NCBI RefSeq assembly: GCF_042849255.1
Contig: NZ_AP026866.1
Coordinates: forward strand, 3,720,001 to 3,784,000
Origin: Oceaniferula spumae
GTDB lineage: Bacteria; Verrucomicrobiota; Verrucomicrobiia; Verrucomicrobiales; Akkermansiaceae
DNA: 64,000 nt
Direction of reading: 5' to 3'
The notes beneath the pieces were generated by a model. The model was not told the origin of the DNA and searched no databases. It saw only the letters and a list, made by a program, of their open reading frames with translations. Positions 27,222 through 36,207 of the stretch are shown piece after piece. The stretch's first letter is position 1. Each line of letters starts with the position of its first letter. The position numbers and the translations under genes are program-made.

Positions 27222-28577
27222 TTAAATGCCTAACAAGACTTTGACGTGTCTCAGCGCAGCATCGCGGTCGTCTAAGCGGCCTTCCAGTTGTTCAGTCTGA
27301 ATATCGGTGAGGATTCTTTTAAACTCGGGTCCGGGTTTGAGTCCAAGATCGATGAGATCCCTGCCGGTCACAAGTGGTTCCGGAATCAGTGGCTGGGCGG
27401 CAAACTCTTTTTCCTTTTCACGGAGGAAATCATAGTTCTCGGTCAGACCGTTGCTGCTGGCGCAGTCGACTCGATGCAGCTCCATCTCCTGCTCGAACGT
27501 AGGGCGCGACATGAAGCGTTTTACCTTTGCCGTGCGCATGTTCATCACGTTCATGAAATTCATGTGGTTTTTTACCATGGCGCAGACATCTTCGATGGCG
27601 CTGTTAGAATATCGTAAACGGCGAAGGATGACCTCGGCCATTTCCGCTCCTACGCGATCATGTCCGTTGAAACGGATACGATCTTCCGACTCGTCGTAAG
27701 TATATGTCGGTGGTTTGGCGATGTCGTGTAGCAGCACTGCCAGTGCGAGTTCAGTGGAGACTTCACCCTCTAACATATCGAGCATAATGCGGGTATGGGT
27801 GTAAACATCGCCCTCCGGATGCCACTGCGGAGGCTGTTCGCAGCCGATGAGATCATAGACTTCGTGCACGATATGGCGCATCAGTCCACTCTCGGTGAGT
27901 AGGTCGAAACCTCGAGCCCGGCCAGGAGCCACTAGCGTCCGTGTGAATTCATCGCGCACTCTCTCGGCACTGATTTGGCTTAATAGGTTGGCATTCTCAT
28001 TGATCGCTGTCCATGTTTTAGGATCAATTTCAAAATCTAACAAAGTGGCAAATCTCACCGCGCGCATGAGTCTGAGCGCATCTTCCTGAAAGCGATCTGC
28101 TGGTGTTCCGATTGCCCGCAGTGTCTTGGTTTCAAGATCAGCCATGCCGCCAACGTAGTCGATGATTTCGCCGGTTGTCGGGTGTTGGAACAGACCATTG
28201 ACGGTGAAGTCACGTCGCTGAGCGTCTTCCTCGGGTGTGGAAAATGTGACCGATTCCGGATGGCGCCCGTCTTTGTATGATCCGTCGTGGCGGAAGGTGG
28301 CGATCTCGAATGGAGTCTTGTTCTCCTTCACCAGAATCACCCCAAAGTGTGCGCCGATGGCATCGGACTTGGGGAACAATGCCTGCACTTCGTCAGGCGT
28401 GGCTGATGTGGCGATGTCGTAATCCTTGGGTTCTTTTCCTAACAATGCATCTCGAACACAACCACCTGCAAAATAGGTGGTGTGTCCGGCATCGATCAGA
28501 CGCTGAGCAGTTGCCACAGCTGTTGTTTTCAAATCGCTCACTGGCAAAACAAGTAAGTGGCTGTCATAAAGAAGCAA
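27222..28577 (-). CDS. CCA tRNA nucleotidyltransferase/poly(A) polymerase family with HD domain
   Basis: A 451-residue class II nucleotidyltransferase. The head has FAGGCVRDALLG and the metal-binding DYDIATSA, followed by RRDFTVNGLF and the neck region RVRDEFTRTL. A C-terminal HD-type domain has LLHDIAKPP and GHDRVGAEMA. This matches bacterial CCA-adding enzymes of the HD-carrying type, which build or repair the 3' CCA end of tRNAs. The start at 28577 is the only Met before the catalytic domain but has no strong ribosome site; a later non-ATG start is possible. Divergent from the prepilin peptidase gene, only 47 bp apart. Confidence 0.88.
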   Translation of the reverse strand: MLLYDSHLLVLPVSDLKTTAVATAQRLIDAGHTTYFAGGCVRDALLGKEPKDYDIATSATPDEVQALFPKSDAIGAHFGVILVKENKTPFEIATFRHDGSYKDGRHPESVTFSTPEEDAQRRDFTVNGLFQHPTTGEIIDYVGGMADLETKTLRAIGTPADRFQEDALRLMRAVRFATLLDFEIDPKTWTAINENANLLSQISAERVRDEFTRTLVAPGRARGFDLLTESGLMRHIVHEVYDLIGCEQPPQWHPEGDVYTHTRIMLDMLEGEVSTELALAVLLHDIAKPPTYTYDESEDRIRFNGHDRVGAEMAEVILRRLRYSNSAIEDVCAMVKNHMNFMNVMNMRTAKVKRFMSRPTFEQEMELHRVDCASSNGLTENYDFLREKEKEFAAQPLIPEPLVTGRDLIDLGLKPGPEFKRILTDIQTEQLEGRLDDRDAALRHVKVLLGI

Positions 28578-28624
28578 GGCGATTTGGTAATTGGCCTTTA
28601 CTAAAGAAACATGTAGTAATCGTC

Positions 28625-29767
28625 ATGCCCACTTTTCTCGACAATCTGCAGATGGTGAATTGGCAGCATCCGGTGCTGGTCATTTCCGCTTTTGTGCTTG
28701 GAGCCTGCGTTGGATCATTTCTCAATGTTGCGATTTACCGACTGCCACGTGGGCTCTCGGTCAACACTCCGAAGCGGTCATACTGTCCGACATGTGAGAA
28801 GGACATTCCCTGGTATCGTAACATTCCTCTTTTCACGTGGCTGGCCCAGGCTGGGAAATGTGCCGAGTGCAAGTGCCGCATTCCGTTTCGTTACTTTGCT
28901 GTCGAACTGGTGACGGCCTTGCTTTTCCTGCTGATGTGGACGGCTTTCCCGACATCTCCAGGACTGGCACTTTTCTATATGGTGATGATGGCACTGTTAG
29001 TGGTGGTGGTGTTTGTCGATGCCGAGCTCATGGTGATCCCACTACAGGTAACGTGGCTGGGAACAGCACTCGGCGTGGTGGCAGCGGTTTTGATCCAATA
29101 TCACCTCAGGGCTGATGGTTGGGTGGACGGCCTGGTGAAATGCGGCCTTGGCATCGTGGCTGGCTTTGGCGGTCTTTGGGCGGTTGTCTTGTTAGGTAAG
29201 ATTGCGTTCGGAAAAAAGAACATGGAGTTCACCGAGGCTGTTGAGTGGGAACTGCGCGAGCCAACGGAAGATCCGGACGACGATCAGCAGGAACTGTGTT
29301 TCGTCATCGACGGTGTAGCCCACGGATGGTCGGATTTATTCTATCGCGATAGTGATCAGCTAATCATCGAGGGAAGTGGCTTCGTGGTGGATGGTAACAA
29401 GGTGAAAGCCAAAAACCTTGTGATCAAAGGCACCTCGATCGAACTCAAAGGGAAAACCATCAAGATCGAGGATCTGAAATCGCTAAACGGCAAAGCGCGC
29501 AAGGTGGTAATCCCACGTGAAGCGATGGGTATGGGAGACGTTTACCTGATGGGAATGCTCGGAGCATGCCTCGGTTGGCAGTCGGTGCTATTCACCATTT
29601 TTGCCGCGTGTCTATTCAGTATCTTCCTTGCGATCTTGGGCCGCATGGGCTTCGGCCAGCGCCTGCCTTTTGGACCGAGCCTTGCCTTCGGTGGCTTTGC
29701 TTGGATCTTCTTCGGCTGGCAAGTATGGGATTGGTATTTCTCCCTGATGGGCCCACCGCCTATTTAG
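28625..29767 (+). CDS. prepilin peptidase with inserted soluble domain
   Basis: About 380 residues from the ATG at 28625; the frame stays open far upstream but that part overlaps the divergent gene. It has the N-terminal methyltransferase-like region GACVGSFLNVAIYRLPRG with two zinc CxxC pairs (CPTCEKD and CAECKCR). The two catalytic aspartates of this GXGD-type membrane protease are visible in VFVDAELMVIP and AMGMGDVYLMG. Between them an extra hydrophilic domain of about 110 residues (roughly residues 205-305, containing LIIEGSGFVVDGNKVKAKNL) interrupts the helices, which ordinary PilD lacks. It would cleave and methylate type IV pilins and the pseudopilin-like Verru_Chthon proteins. Inner membrane. 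Confidence 0.9.
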   Translation: MPTFLDNLQMVNWQHPVLVISAFVLGACVGSFLNVAIYRLPRGLSVNTPKRSYCPTCEKDIPWYRNIPLFTWLAQAGKCAECKCRIPFRYFAVELVTALLFLLMWTAFPTSPGLALFYMVMMALLVVVVFVDAELMVIPLQVTWLGTALGVVAAVLIQYHLRADGWVDGLVKCGLGIVAGFGGLWAVVLLGKIAFGKKNMEFTEAVEWELREPTEDPDDDQQELCFVIDGVAHGWSDLFYRDSDQLIIEGSGFVVDGNKVKAKNLVIKGTSIELKGKTIKIEDLKSLNGKARKVVIPREAMGMGDVYLMGMLGACLGWQSVLFTIFAACLFSIFLAILGRMGFGQRLPFGPSLAFGGFAWIFFGWQVWDWYFSLMGPPPI

Positions 29768-29822
29768 TCGGAGCGAGGTCATTAGAGTCGTCGATTTCTG
29801 ACCTGTCTCGCTGGTCTGTCGG

Positions 29823-30701
29823 TTACTGAACAATCTCGCTGCCGATACCGGAGCGGGTGAAGATTTCCAGCAGCAGTGAATGCGGCATCCGACCGTCAAT
29901 AAAGTGAACTTTACCGACTCCGTTTGCCAGAGCGTCCAGAGCGGAGTCGATCTTGGGAAGCATGCCACCCGCGATGGTGCCGTTGGCGATGAGTTGTTGG
30001 GCCATGTTGCGATCAATTGATGGGATCAGACTCGTGGCGTCATTGCGATCAGACAAAATCCCGGGGACATCTGATAGATAAACCAGTTTGGTGACTTTCA
30101 GAGCCTTTGCCAAACACGCGGCAGCAAGGTCTGCATTGACGTTGAGAGGTTTTCCGCTGTCGTGTTCTGCAGCCAACGGGGAAATCACAGGCACGGTCTC
30201 AGAGCTGATGCAGGACTGGATAACGTCGAGTTTGCAATCGATCGCTTCGCCCACACGTCCGATATCAACCTGTTCGCCATCGTCATTGGTCGCTTGGATA
30301 CGCCTGCCGATGAACACCTCGGATCCGGGCAATCCTTTAGCTTTGCCGCCGAGTTCAGTGAGCATATCCACCAGACCGGGATTGATTTTCCCCGAGAGGG
30401 TATGTTGCACGATATCGATGGCCTCAGGTGTGGTCACACGAAAACCACCGATGAATTTTGCCTCGAGTCCGGCTTCTTGCATGGCAGCAGAAATCGCTTT
30501 GCCTCCGCCGTGCACGATGACGGGATTCACTCCGGCTACTTCGAGAAAGACGATGTCGCGCATCACCTTGCGGACTAGTTCAGGATTTTCCATGGCGGAA
30601 CCACCCATCTTGATGAGGAAGGTATGGCCACGAAACGACTGCAGGTATGGCAGGGCTTCGATGAGAACGGAGGCTTTGCTAATAGTGGCGTCCAGAGACA
30701 T
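29823..30701 (-). CDS. argB: acetylglutamate kinase
   Basis: A 292-residue amino-acid kinase. Conserved ArgB motifs are LIKMGGSAM, VIVHGGGKAIS, GGFRVTTPEAI and the C-terminal ATP site INADLAAACLAKA region (seen as NVNADLAAACLA) with GTIAGGMLPKIDSAL. It phosphorylates N-acetylglutamate, the second step of arginine synthesis. An N-terminal helix before the core (ASVLIEALPYLQSF) is of the kind that, in some ArgB proteins, goes with arginine feedback inhibition, but this is not certain. It lies alone among arginine genes here; the gene upstream on the same strand, 36 bp away, is a CHASE2-like protein. Confidence 0.94.
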   Translation of the reverse strand: MSLDATISKASVLIEALPYLQSFRGHTFLIKMGGSAMENPELVRKVMRDIVFLEVAGVNPVIVHGGGKAISAAMQEAGLEAKFIGGFRVTTPEAIDIVQHTLSGKINPGLVDMLTELGGKAKGLPGSEVFIGRRIQATNDDGEQVDIGRVGEAIDCKLDVIQSCISSETVPVISPLAAEHDSGKPLNVNADLAAACLAKALKVTKLVYLSDVPGILSDRNDATSLIPSIDRNMAQQLIANGTIAGGMLPKIDSALDALANGVGKVHFIDGRMPHSLLLEIFTRSGIGSEIVQ

Positions 30702-30737
30702 GCTGCCTTTCTAAACGGCAAGCCACAAATATCAAGC

Positions 30738-32186
30738 TTATGCACGTAGCACCGGTTTAGGATCGGAGGTGCTGTATTCTTGGATTGAAGTGGTATGTTT
30801 GCGCTTCCTGACCGGAACCAACCAAGCAACGAGCACCGTTACTAGTAATGAAGACACACTCAACCAGTGTTGGGTGAGATCCATGATTGAAAGAAGAAAC
30901 GGATAGCTGAGAGCTGCTGTTAGGGCGAAAGCGAGATGGCGACCACCGCGCGAGAAACTCGTAAACCAGCATGCGGCGAGAGCAATGTCAAAAATCAGCA
31001 CAATCTCAGCCCAGAGCGGCAGGCGCTTGTAAGTGATCGATCGGCCAGGCTCCGGTGATAGCAGATTTTTAGACCAGTTCAGAATAGCCGCCAAACGGAC
31101 GGGGGAAAGCTGATTGGTGGGTTTTGTTTTTTCTCCCACAGCATGGACCAAATAAACACGGCGGTCTTCTGGTGTCTCAGCGCCATCCTCCTGTCTGGTG
31201 ATCAAGTCCTCGGCCGCGATTGCATCCTTGGTTAGATCAATGAGGTCAGATTTCTCCGCCTTTTCCGGTAGAATGGTTTCGCCGTAGGAATCGATGTTGA
31301 TCACCGGGCCTTGAAGTCCGAGCCGGATGTGTTTGCCGCAGCGGACGATGACTTGCTTTGGGTTGACATTGTGGGAACTCATCAGCGCGAGAAGTTCGAG
31401 AGAGGGGATCAGTCCCTCACCATCCCAGTGACATAGCATTGGCACATAGTCTTTGCTGTCAGGAGTGCTCTCGATGGTACTGAAACCACCGAGCGAATTT
31501 TTTCCTCCCGAAATGACAGCAGGTAGAGCCACTTGATTCACCACTGGAATCAGTCTGAGGTTTCCACTGACGTTAGAAAAGGGGATCAGTGCACGCTGGA
31601 GAGCCTCTGGTAACGGCTGGGCAGTGGCCCCTCTGGTGACGGGGACTCCGAAGGATGCCCGATCGAATGCCGCGAGTTTATTGCTCAGCGCTTCTGCGGT
31701 GATTCCAGGATCCCCATCCCAGCTCATCCGAGTTGTTAGGATAATGTTGTTAGCCCCCTTTAAACGCAGTGAGTGCAGCATCACGGCGTAGTCCAAAGGC
31801 GAGGGGGGAGTCGACTCGTAGACTTGGTCAGGATCATCGGTGACTTCAACCATGCGAAACGATTTTCCACGATCAGGCTGTGCTGTTAGGAGCCGAGAGG
31901 TGATGGTTCGCGCATTTTGATCCAGATCGTAAATTCTACCCTCCGACGGTGAGGCGGCCCGCACACAGGTGATGTCAAAATCTGGAAGGAATGTGGTTAG
32001 GGGGCCGAAGAATAGCACGAGCAAACCACTGGATATCGATAAGACAAAGATCCAGAAATAGGGACGGATATTCAGAGGCGACTTTGGCTTGGCGGCTTTA
32101 CCGTCAGACTGATCCACCGCTCCATTTTCCTCATCCGCAGTGGTCTTGGCGGATGTGGAGTCTGGGTTTTGGTCTGCAGATTTCAT
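30738..32186 (-). CDS. CHASE2-like membrane protein without an output domain
   Basis: A 482-residue protein. A charged Asp/Lys-rich N-terminus precedes one helix (YFWIFVLSISSGLLVLFF), then about 330 residues of extracytoplasmic domain, then three hydrophobic segments near the C-terminus (EIVLIFDIALAACWF, AFALTAALSYPFLLSI, SVSSLLVTVLVAWLV) and a short basic tail. This order, a sensor domain flanked by one N-terminal and three C-terminal helices, is that of CHASE2 proteins, but the kinase or cyclase output usually found after it is missing. Ligand and partner are unknown. It may share a transcript with argB. The family assignment is tentative. Confidence 0.55.
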   Translation of the reverse strand: MKSADQNPDSTSAKTTADEENGAVDQSDGKAAKPKSPLNIRPYFWIFVLSISSGLLVLFFGPLTTFLPDFDITCVRAASPSEGRIYDLDQNARTITSRLLTAQPDRGKSFRMVEVTDDPDQVYESTPPSPLDYAVMLHSLRLKGANNIILTTRMSWDGDPGITAEALSNKLAAFDRASFGVPVTRGATAQPLPEALQRALIPFSNVSGNLRLIPVVNQVALPAVISGGKNSLGGFSTIESTPDSKDYVPMLCHWDGEGLIPSLELLALMSSHNVNPKQVIVRCGKHIRLGLQGPVINIDSYGETILPEKAEKSDLIDLTKDAIAAEDLITRQEDGAETPEDRRVYLVHAVGEKTKPTNQLSPVRLAAILNWSKNLLSPEPGRSITYKRLPLWAEIVLIFDIALAACWFTSFSRGGRHLAFALTAALSYPFLLSIMDLTQHWLSVSSLLVTVLVAWLVPVRKRKHTTSIQEYSTSDPKPVLRA

Positions 32187-32229
32187 GACCGCATTATGAG
32201 GCTGGGTGACCTGTCGGCCATATTTGAGC

Positions 32230-33195
32230 TTATGCCTTTTCTAGCTCGTCCAGCACAGGCAGCAGAGGTTCTTCCAGATCGGACCCTGCGATGACTTCGC
32301 GAAGGATTCTGCCAGCTGTGGGCAGCTGGTCTAGATACCATTCCTGGTGTGGCTGTCTGCCAATTTTTGCGTAGGCTCCCATCGCTTGCATCAGTCGCTG
32401 GGTAGCGCACTTCTGGAGAATCTGAGCGATGGGTTCTTCCTCGGAGATTTCTTCCCAGAGTTCTAACAGTTTCTGCCTATCCTCTGCGGAGTGATCCATG
32501 TAGGGATCGTAAATCAAGGAAGCCAGATCATACTCTTGGCGACCGCGGCGCATGCCTTGGAAATCGATGAGCCAGGCTTTGCCTCCGTTGGCGATGATGT
32601 TTTGCGATTGGAAATCACGGTGCACAAGACTGCGCGATGAGGCTCCGAGGTCTTTGGCCATTTGTGCCAGTGCCGGATGCTCTGAGAGTTCGTCGACAAC
32701 AGCAGGGTTCATGCCCAGATATTCGTCAGCGACTTGATCGAAAAAGTAATCCTGCTCCCAGCGGTAGAGTGTTTCATCAAATGGCGGCTGGAATTCGAGG
32801 TTTTTAGGGGCTCGGGTGTAAAATAATTTGTCCAGCTGCTCGAGTGCGGAGCGATAGATTGGTTCGCGTTTTTCCCACGGCTCATCTTTCATGCTGAGCA
32901 GATCAACGTCTCCTAGGTCTTCTACAAGTGCCACACGCCGACCAGGATGATCGTAAATCACTTCAGGTACATTGAATCCAGCATCAATCAGAAAATGGGA
33001 AACCGGCAAGTAGTTGGCATTGTCCTTCCGGTCCATTGTGTAGTGGATACCGATGTAGGTAGGATATCCCTCGGCCTTAAGACGGACGATGGTGCGTCCG
33101 GAAGCTCCCTTGGTGATCGGCTCGATGACACAGGAGTGGCTCGGGCTCAGTTCGAGGTGGTTGCGGATGGCTGTGAGTAGAGTGTCGGCTGGCAT
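32230..33195 (-). CDS. aminoglycoside-phosphotransferase-fold kinase, AmgK-like
   Basis: A 321-residue APH-type sugar kinase. The catalytic loop LVHRDFQSQN and the metal-binding LIDFQGMRRG followed by YDLASLIYDPYM match the pattern of AmgK, the kinase that phosphorylates MurNAc and GlcNAc at the anomeric carbon in Pseudomonas cell-wall recycling. The gene lies 51 bp after a MurU-like nucleotidyltransferase gene on the same strand, the arrangement of the murU-amgK pair. The order and motifs support a recycling role, but sugar specificity cannot be read directly. Cytoplasmic. Confidence 0.75.
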   Translation of the reverse strand: MPADTLLTAIRNHLELSPSHSCVIEPITKGASGRTIVRLKAEGYPTYIGIHYTMDRKDNANYLPVSHFLIDAGFNVPEVIYDHPGRRVALVEDLGDVDLLSMKDEPWEKREPIYRSALEQLDKLFYTRAPKNLEFQPPFDETLYRWEQDYFFDQVADEYLGMNPAVVDELSEHPALAQMAKDLGASSRSLVHRDFQSQNIIANGGKAWLIDFQGMRRGRQEYDLASLIYDPYMDHSAEDRQKLLELWEEISEEEPIAQILQKCATQRLMQAMGAYAKIGRQPHQEWYLDQLPTAGRILREVIAGSDLEEPLLPVLDELEKA

Positions 33196-33246
33196 GGCAG
33201 TTGATGGTGCATGGGAGATTTCAGAAAACGGGCTCTGTTACAATGG

Positions 33247-34152
33247 TTAATTTGCTCCTGTGAGAATAGCGTCCTTGTGAACTGAATTTGCTTTGGCTGT
33301 GACTCCGGGCCAAACAATGCTGTTTTCGAGTCTCGCTCCGGCTTCGATAATGGCGCCCGGACCGACGATGCAGTTGGCTCGATCCACCACGGCGTCAGGG
33401 TGAATTTGGGCATCGGGGTGGATGGCATCGGTTCTCTCTGCACGCATGTGATCGTGCACATCGCGGTAGGCTTGCGGATTTCCAATATCAAACCATTCTC
33501 CCTCATCGAGGACTACCGCACCGAGTTTGCCAGCTTTGATCAGCTCAATGAATGCGGGCACGATGGAGACGACCTCTTGGTCTGGAATGAGATCAAGGAT
33601 CTCTGGGGAAATACAATACACACCGGTGAATTGATGGGTGCCCGGGGTGCTTCCCAATAGATTGCGCATGTCGCTAACATGGTCGCCGGAGATGTTGACG
33701 TTGCAGTTTTCTCCGGATGACCTGAGCGCGAGGGTGGCGATGTTTCCTGAGGCGTGATGCTGATCGATCAACTGCTTGATATTGATGTCGGTCATGATGT
33801 CACCGTTGTAAATCAGCAAGGGATCATCACCGATGAAGCTGGCGATGTTGCGGATGCCGCCGCCGGTTTCCAATAAAACGGGCTCGTGGAAAAAACTCAG
33901 CGGGCAACCGTCGAAACGACCATCAGGGTAAGTGGAGTCCCAAGCCTCGGGGATATGGTGCGTATTGATTGCAAACTCAGTGATTCCCGCTTCTATGCAG
34001 TGACGCAACGCGTAGTTTGCCATCGGTTCATGGAAAATAGGAACCAGCGGCTTCGGCAGCACATGGGTGAGTGGTTGGAGTCGGGTGCCGAGTCCGGCGC
34101 CGAGGATGAAGGCCTTGTGAATCACAGGCAGAGACTCAGAAATAGCGGTCAA
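33247..34152 (-). CDS. sugar-phosphate nucleotidyltransferase, MurU/mannose-1-P guanylyltransferase-like
   Basis: A 301-residue nucleotidyltransferase with the signature ILGAGLGTRLQPLT, the PKPLVPI lysine region, ETGGGIRNI and the metal-binding IYNGDIM. After about residue 225 there is a short left-handed beta-helix of hexapeptide repeats (IHPDAQIHPDAVVDRANCIV). The catalytic part resembles MurU, which makes UDP-MurNAc from MurNAc-1-phosphate, and also the GDP-mannose synthases. Typical MurU is about 225 residues and lacks the beta-helix, so a broader NDP-sugar role is possible. Its position just before the AmgK-like kinase favours the peptidoglycan recycling shortcut. Confidence 0.78.
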   Translation of the reverse strand: MTAISESLPVIHKAFILGAGLGTRLQPLTHVLPKPLVPIFHEPMANYALRHCIEAGITEFAINTHHIPEAWDSTYPDGRFDGCPLSFFHEPVLLETGGGIRNIASFIGDDPLLIYNGDIMTDINIKQLIDQHHASGNIATLALRSSGENCNVNISGDHVSDMRNLLGSTPGTHQFTGVYCISPEILDLIPDQEVVSIVPAFIELIKAGKLGAVVLDEGEWFDIGNPQAYRDVHDHMRAERTDAIHPDAQIHPDAVVDRANCIVGPGAIIEAGARLENSIVWPGVTAKANSVHKDAILTGAN

Positions 34153-34205
34153 ATAAGCAAGAAATACATTGAAAACAAAGGTCCGAGGAGAGAGTAATCA
34201 GGGAG

Positions 34206-34985
34206 ATGAAATACTACCGCATTTTCAAATGGATCATCGCAGCTGGGCTGATGACCGCCACCGCCAGTGCCGATGAGGCCAAAACTCAGAACGAGCAACT
34301 CTACAAAGGCAAGCCAATCAAAGCACTGCTCATCACCGGTGGTTGCTGCCATGACTACAAATTCCAGTCAAAGGCGCTGACCATGGCATCAGAAGCCAAA
34401 GCCCCGATCCAATGGACGGTAGTGAACAAAGGTGGCCGAGGGACTCACGCAGAGATCGATCTCTACAATAATCCCGACTGGGCCAAGGGCTACGATGTGG
34501 TGGTGCACAACGAGTGTTTCGCCAAAACCAAGAATCCGGACTACATCAAAAAAATCACCGACGCGCACAAGAAAGGTGTGCCTGCCGTGGTCATCCATTG
34601 CGCCATGCATACCTACCGCGATGCCAAAATTGACGACTGGCGTGACTTCTTAGGAGTGACCAGCAGACATCATGAACACCAGAGCTCCTATCCAGTTACG
34701 ACGGTGAAAAAGGATCATCCCATCATGAAAGGTGTGCCAGCCGATTGGAAAACGCCGAAAGACGAACTCTACGTGATCTTGAAAACCGCGAAAAACATGA
34801 CCCCACTGGCGACTGCTTCCAGCGAGAAAAATGGCAAGGCTTACCCTGTCATCTGGATCAATGATTTCCATGGAGCCCGTGTCTTCGGCACCACCTTCGG
34901 TCACACCAATGAAACCTTCAGCGATCCAGTTTTCCTCGATTATGTCACAAGGGGAATTCTCTGGTCCGCTGGGAAACTGGAGTAG
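34206..34985 (+). CDS. secreted ThuA-domain protein
   Basis: A 259-residue protein with a signal peptide (WIIAAGLMTATASA). The mature part is a ThuA (trehalose utilisation-type) domain with a class I glutamine-amidotransferase-like fold: ALLITGGCCHDY, YDVVVHNECF, VVIHCAMHTYR and GARVFGTTFGHTNET. In planctomycetes and Verrucomicrobia exported ThuA proteins are abundant and are often near sugar dehydrogenases or heme proteins; their reaction is unknown. Here the gene stands alone, divergent from the MurU-like gene and convergent with mutY. Confidence 0.88.
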   Translation: MKYYRIFKWIIAAGLMTATASADEAKTQNEQLYKGKPIKALLITGGCCHDYKFQSKALTMASEAKAPIQWTVVNKGGRGTHAEIDLYNNPDWAKGYDVVVHNECFAKTKNPDYIKKITDAHKKGVPAVVIHCAMHTYRDAKIDDWRDFLGVTSRHHEHQSSYPVTTVKKDHPIMKGVPADWKTPKDELYVILKTAKNMTPLATASSEKNGKAYPVIWINDFHGARVFGTTFGHTNETFSDPVFLDYVTRGILWSAGKLE

Positions 34986-35080
34986 GGTAGCTTTGTAAGC
35001 TGCCGACTAGCCATGGAATCATCATCCCCGGCACATTGCGTTCACAAAGCCTGCTGACAAGATGCAATATTGTCCTACCC
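34985..35080. repeat. second REP-like arm between thuA-type gene and mutY
   Basis: Right after the ThuA gene stop, GTAGGGTAGCTTTGTAAGCT begins at about 34984, with the same GTAGGGTA prefix and internal mini-hairpin (AGCTT-TGT-AAGCT) followed by GCCG as in the arms at 27074. An inverted CTACCCTA occurs at about 35073-35080, overlapping the mutY stop region. The pair looks like a diverged relative of the 27074 element. The 90 bases hold no gene. Confidence 0.5.
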
Positions 35081-36112
35081 TAACAAACTCTCCAACGCCC
35101 TCCGGTCCGGACTAGGCATCGGCAGGTTTTCGAGATCCTCCACCAAATGCCATTGCTCAAATTCCTGCGCCTCAGGACTGTTAGGATCACAGGCGTAAAT
35201 CCGTAGAGTCACATTGTAGCGGGTGATGCTGTAGTTTGTCTTTAGCGCTAATGGCAGGTCGAGTGTGTCTGCATGTTCTCTACGTGGCAGCGACCACATG
35301 CCTTCGCGGCGCTTTCCCTGCTGAACTTGATGCAGCAGTATCCGACCATGTGAGTCCACGGCAAACAGTGCGAACTCATCTACACGGGTCACCTTGGCGG
35401 CCGATTTTTTAATCGGCAAAGTTGTCGGGTCAGAACACTGGCAGAAAAGGTTCACCGGGCAATCGGCACAATCGGGTGATTTGTTAGAGCACTGGCGTTG
35501 TCCGAGTTCCATCAATGCGGAGTTGTAAGCACGTGGATTTTTTTCCGGCACCAAGTCCGTAGCCCATTGCCAGAGCTGTTTGGTGCCGGCCGTGGTGTCG
35601 ATGCGCTCTTGGAAGTCGAATAAACGTGAAAACACCCGAGCCACATTAGCATCCACAATCGGTTGAGCCTCGTTATAGGCAAATGATGCCACCGCTCCGG
35701 CTGTGTATTGACCGATACCTGGCAAGGCCCGCACTTCTTCATATTTCGCAGGGAAATTTCCAGCATGGTCACGTGTAATCGCGCGAGCCGCAGCGTGCAG
35801 GTTCCTCGCCCTACGATAGTAGCCCAGCCCTTCCCAAGCTTTGAGAATTTCCTGCTCAGTAGCCTCTGCCATCGCACGAGGTGTGGGGTATAGCGCCATG
35901 AAACGGGTGTAGTGGCCCTTGCCTAACACCGTAGCCACCTGAGTTTGCTGCAGCATGATTTCGGAAACAAGGATCGCCCAAGGGTCGGTGGTTTCTCGCC
36001 ATGGGTATTCCTTTCCTTCGGCTTCGAACCATTTCACCAAGGCGTTCTGGAACGCCCGCATGTTAGTGAGAGGATTTTTTTTGGCTTTAGGTTTGCTCGC
36101 GCCAGAGGGCAT
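35075..36112 (-). CDS. mutY: A/G-specific adenine DNA glycosylase
   Basis: A 345-residue base-excision repair enzyme that removes adenine paired with 8-oxoguanine. It has the MutY N-terminus WRETTDPWAILVSEIMLQQT with catalytic Glu, the helix-hairpin-helix LPGIGQYTAGAVASF followed by the catalytic Asp in IVDANVARV, and the iron-sulfur ligands CSNKSPDCADCPVNLFC (C-x6-C-x2-C-x5-C). The C-terminal ~110 residues form the Nudix-like 8-oxoG recognition domain (MWSLPRREH). Cytoplasmic; divergent from the arsC gene. Confidence 0.95.
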   Translation of the reverse strand: MPSGASKPKAKKNPLTNMRAFQNALVKWFEAEGKEYPWRETTDPWAILVSEIMLQQTQVATVLGKGHYTRFMALYPTPRAMAEATEQEILKAWEGLGYYRRARNLHAAARAITRDHAGNFPAKYEEVRALPGIGQYTAGAVASFAYNEAQPIVDANVARVFSRLFDFQERIDTTAGTKQLWQWATDLVPEKNPRAYNSALMELGQRQCSNKSPDCADCPVNLFCQCSDPTTLPIKKSAAKVTRVDEFALFAVDSHGRILLHQVQQGKRREGMWSLPRREHADTLDLPLALKTNYSITRYNVTLRIYACDPNSPEAQEFEQWHLVEDLENLPMPSPDRRALESLLG

Positions 36113-36207
36113 GGAGGGAGTAAAACCGGAATCACTGAGATCGAAATTCTAATTTTGCACTTTTTGCATGGGAATAAACAAATAAGCGGAGCACTCTAAC
36201 CTACAGT

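Noticed and set aside
28277..28624. Upstream extension of the prepilin peptidase frame
   Set aside because: It overlaps the CCA-enzyme gene on the other strand and encodes Arg/Trp-rich sequence without family similarity.
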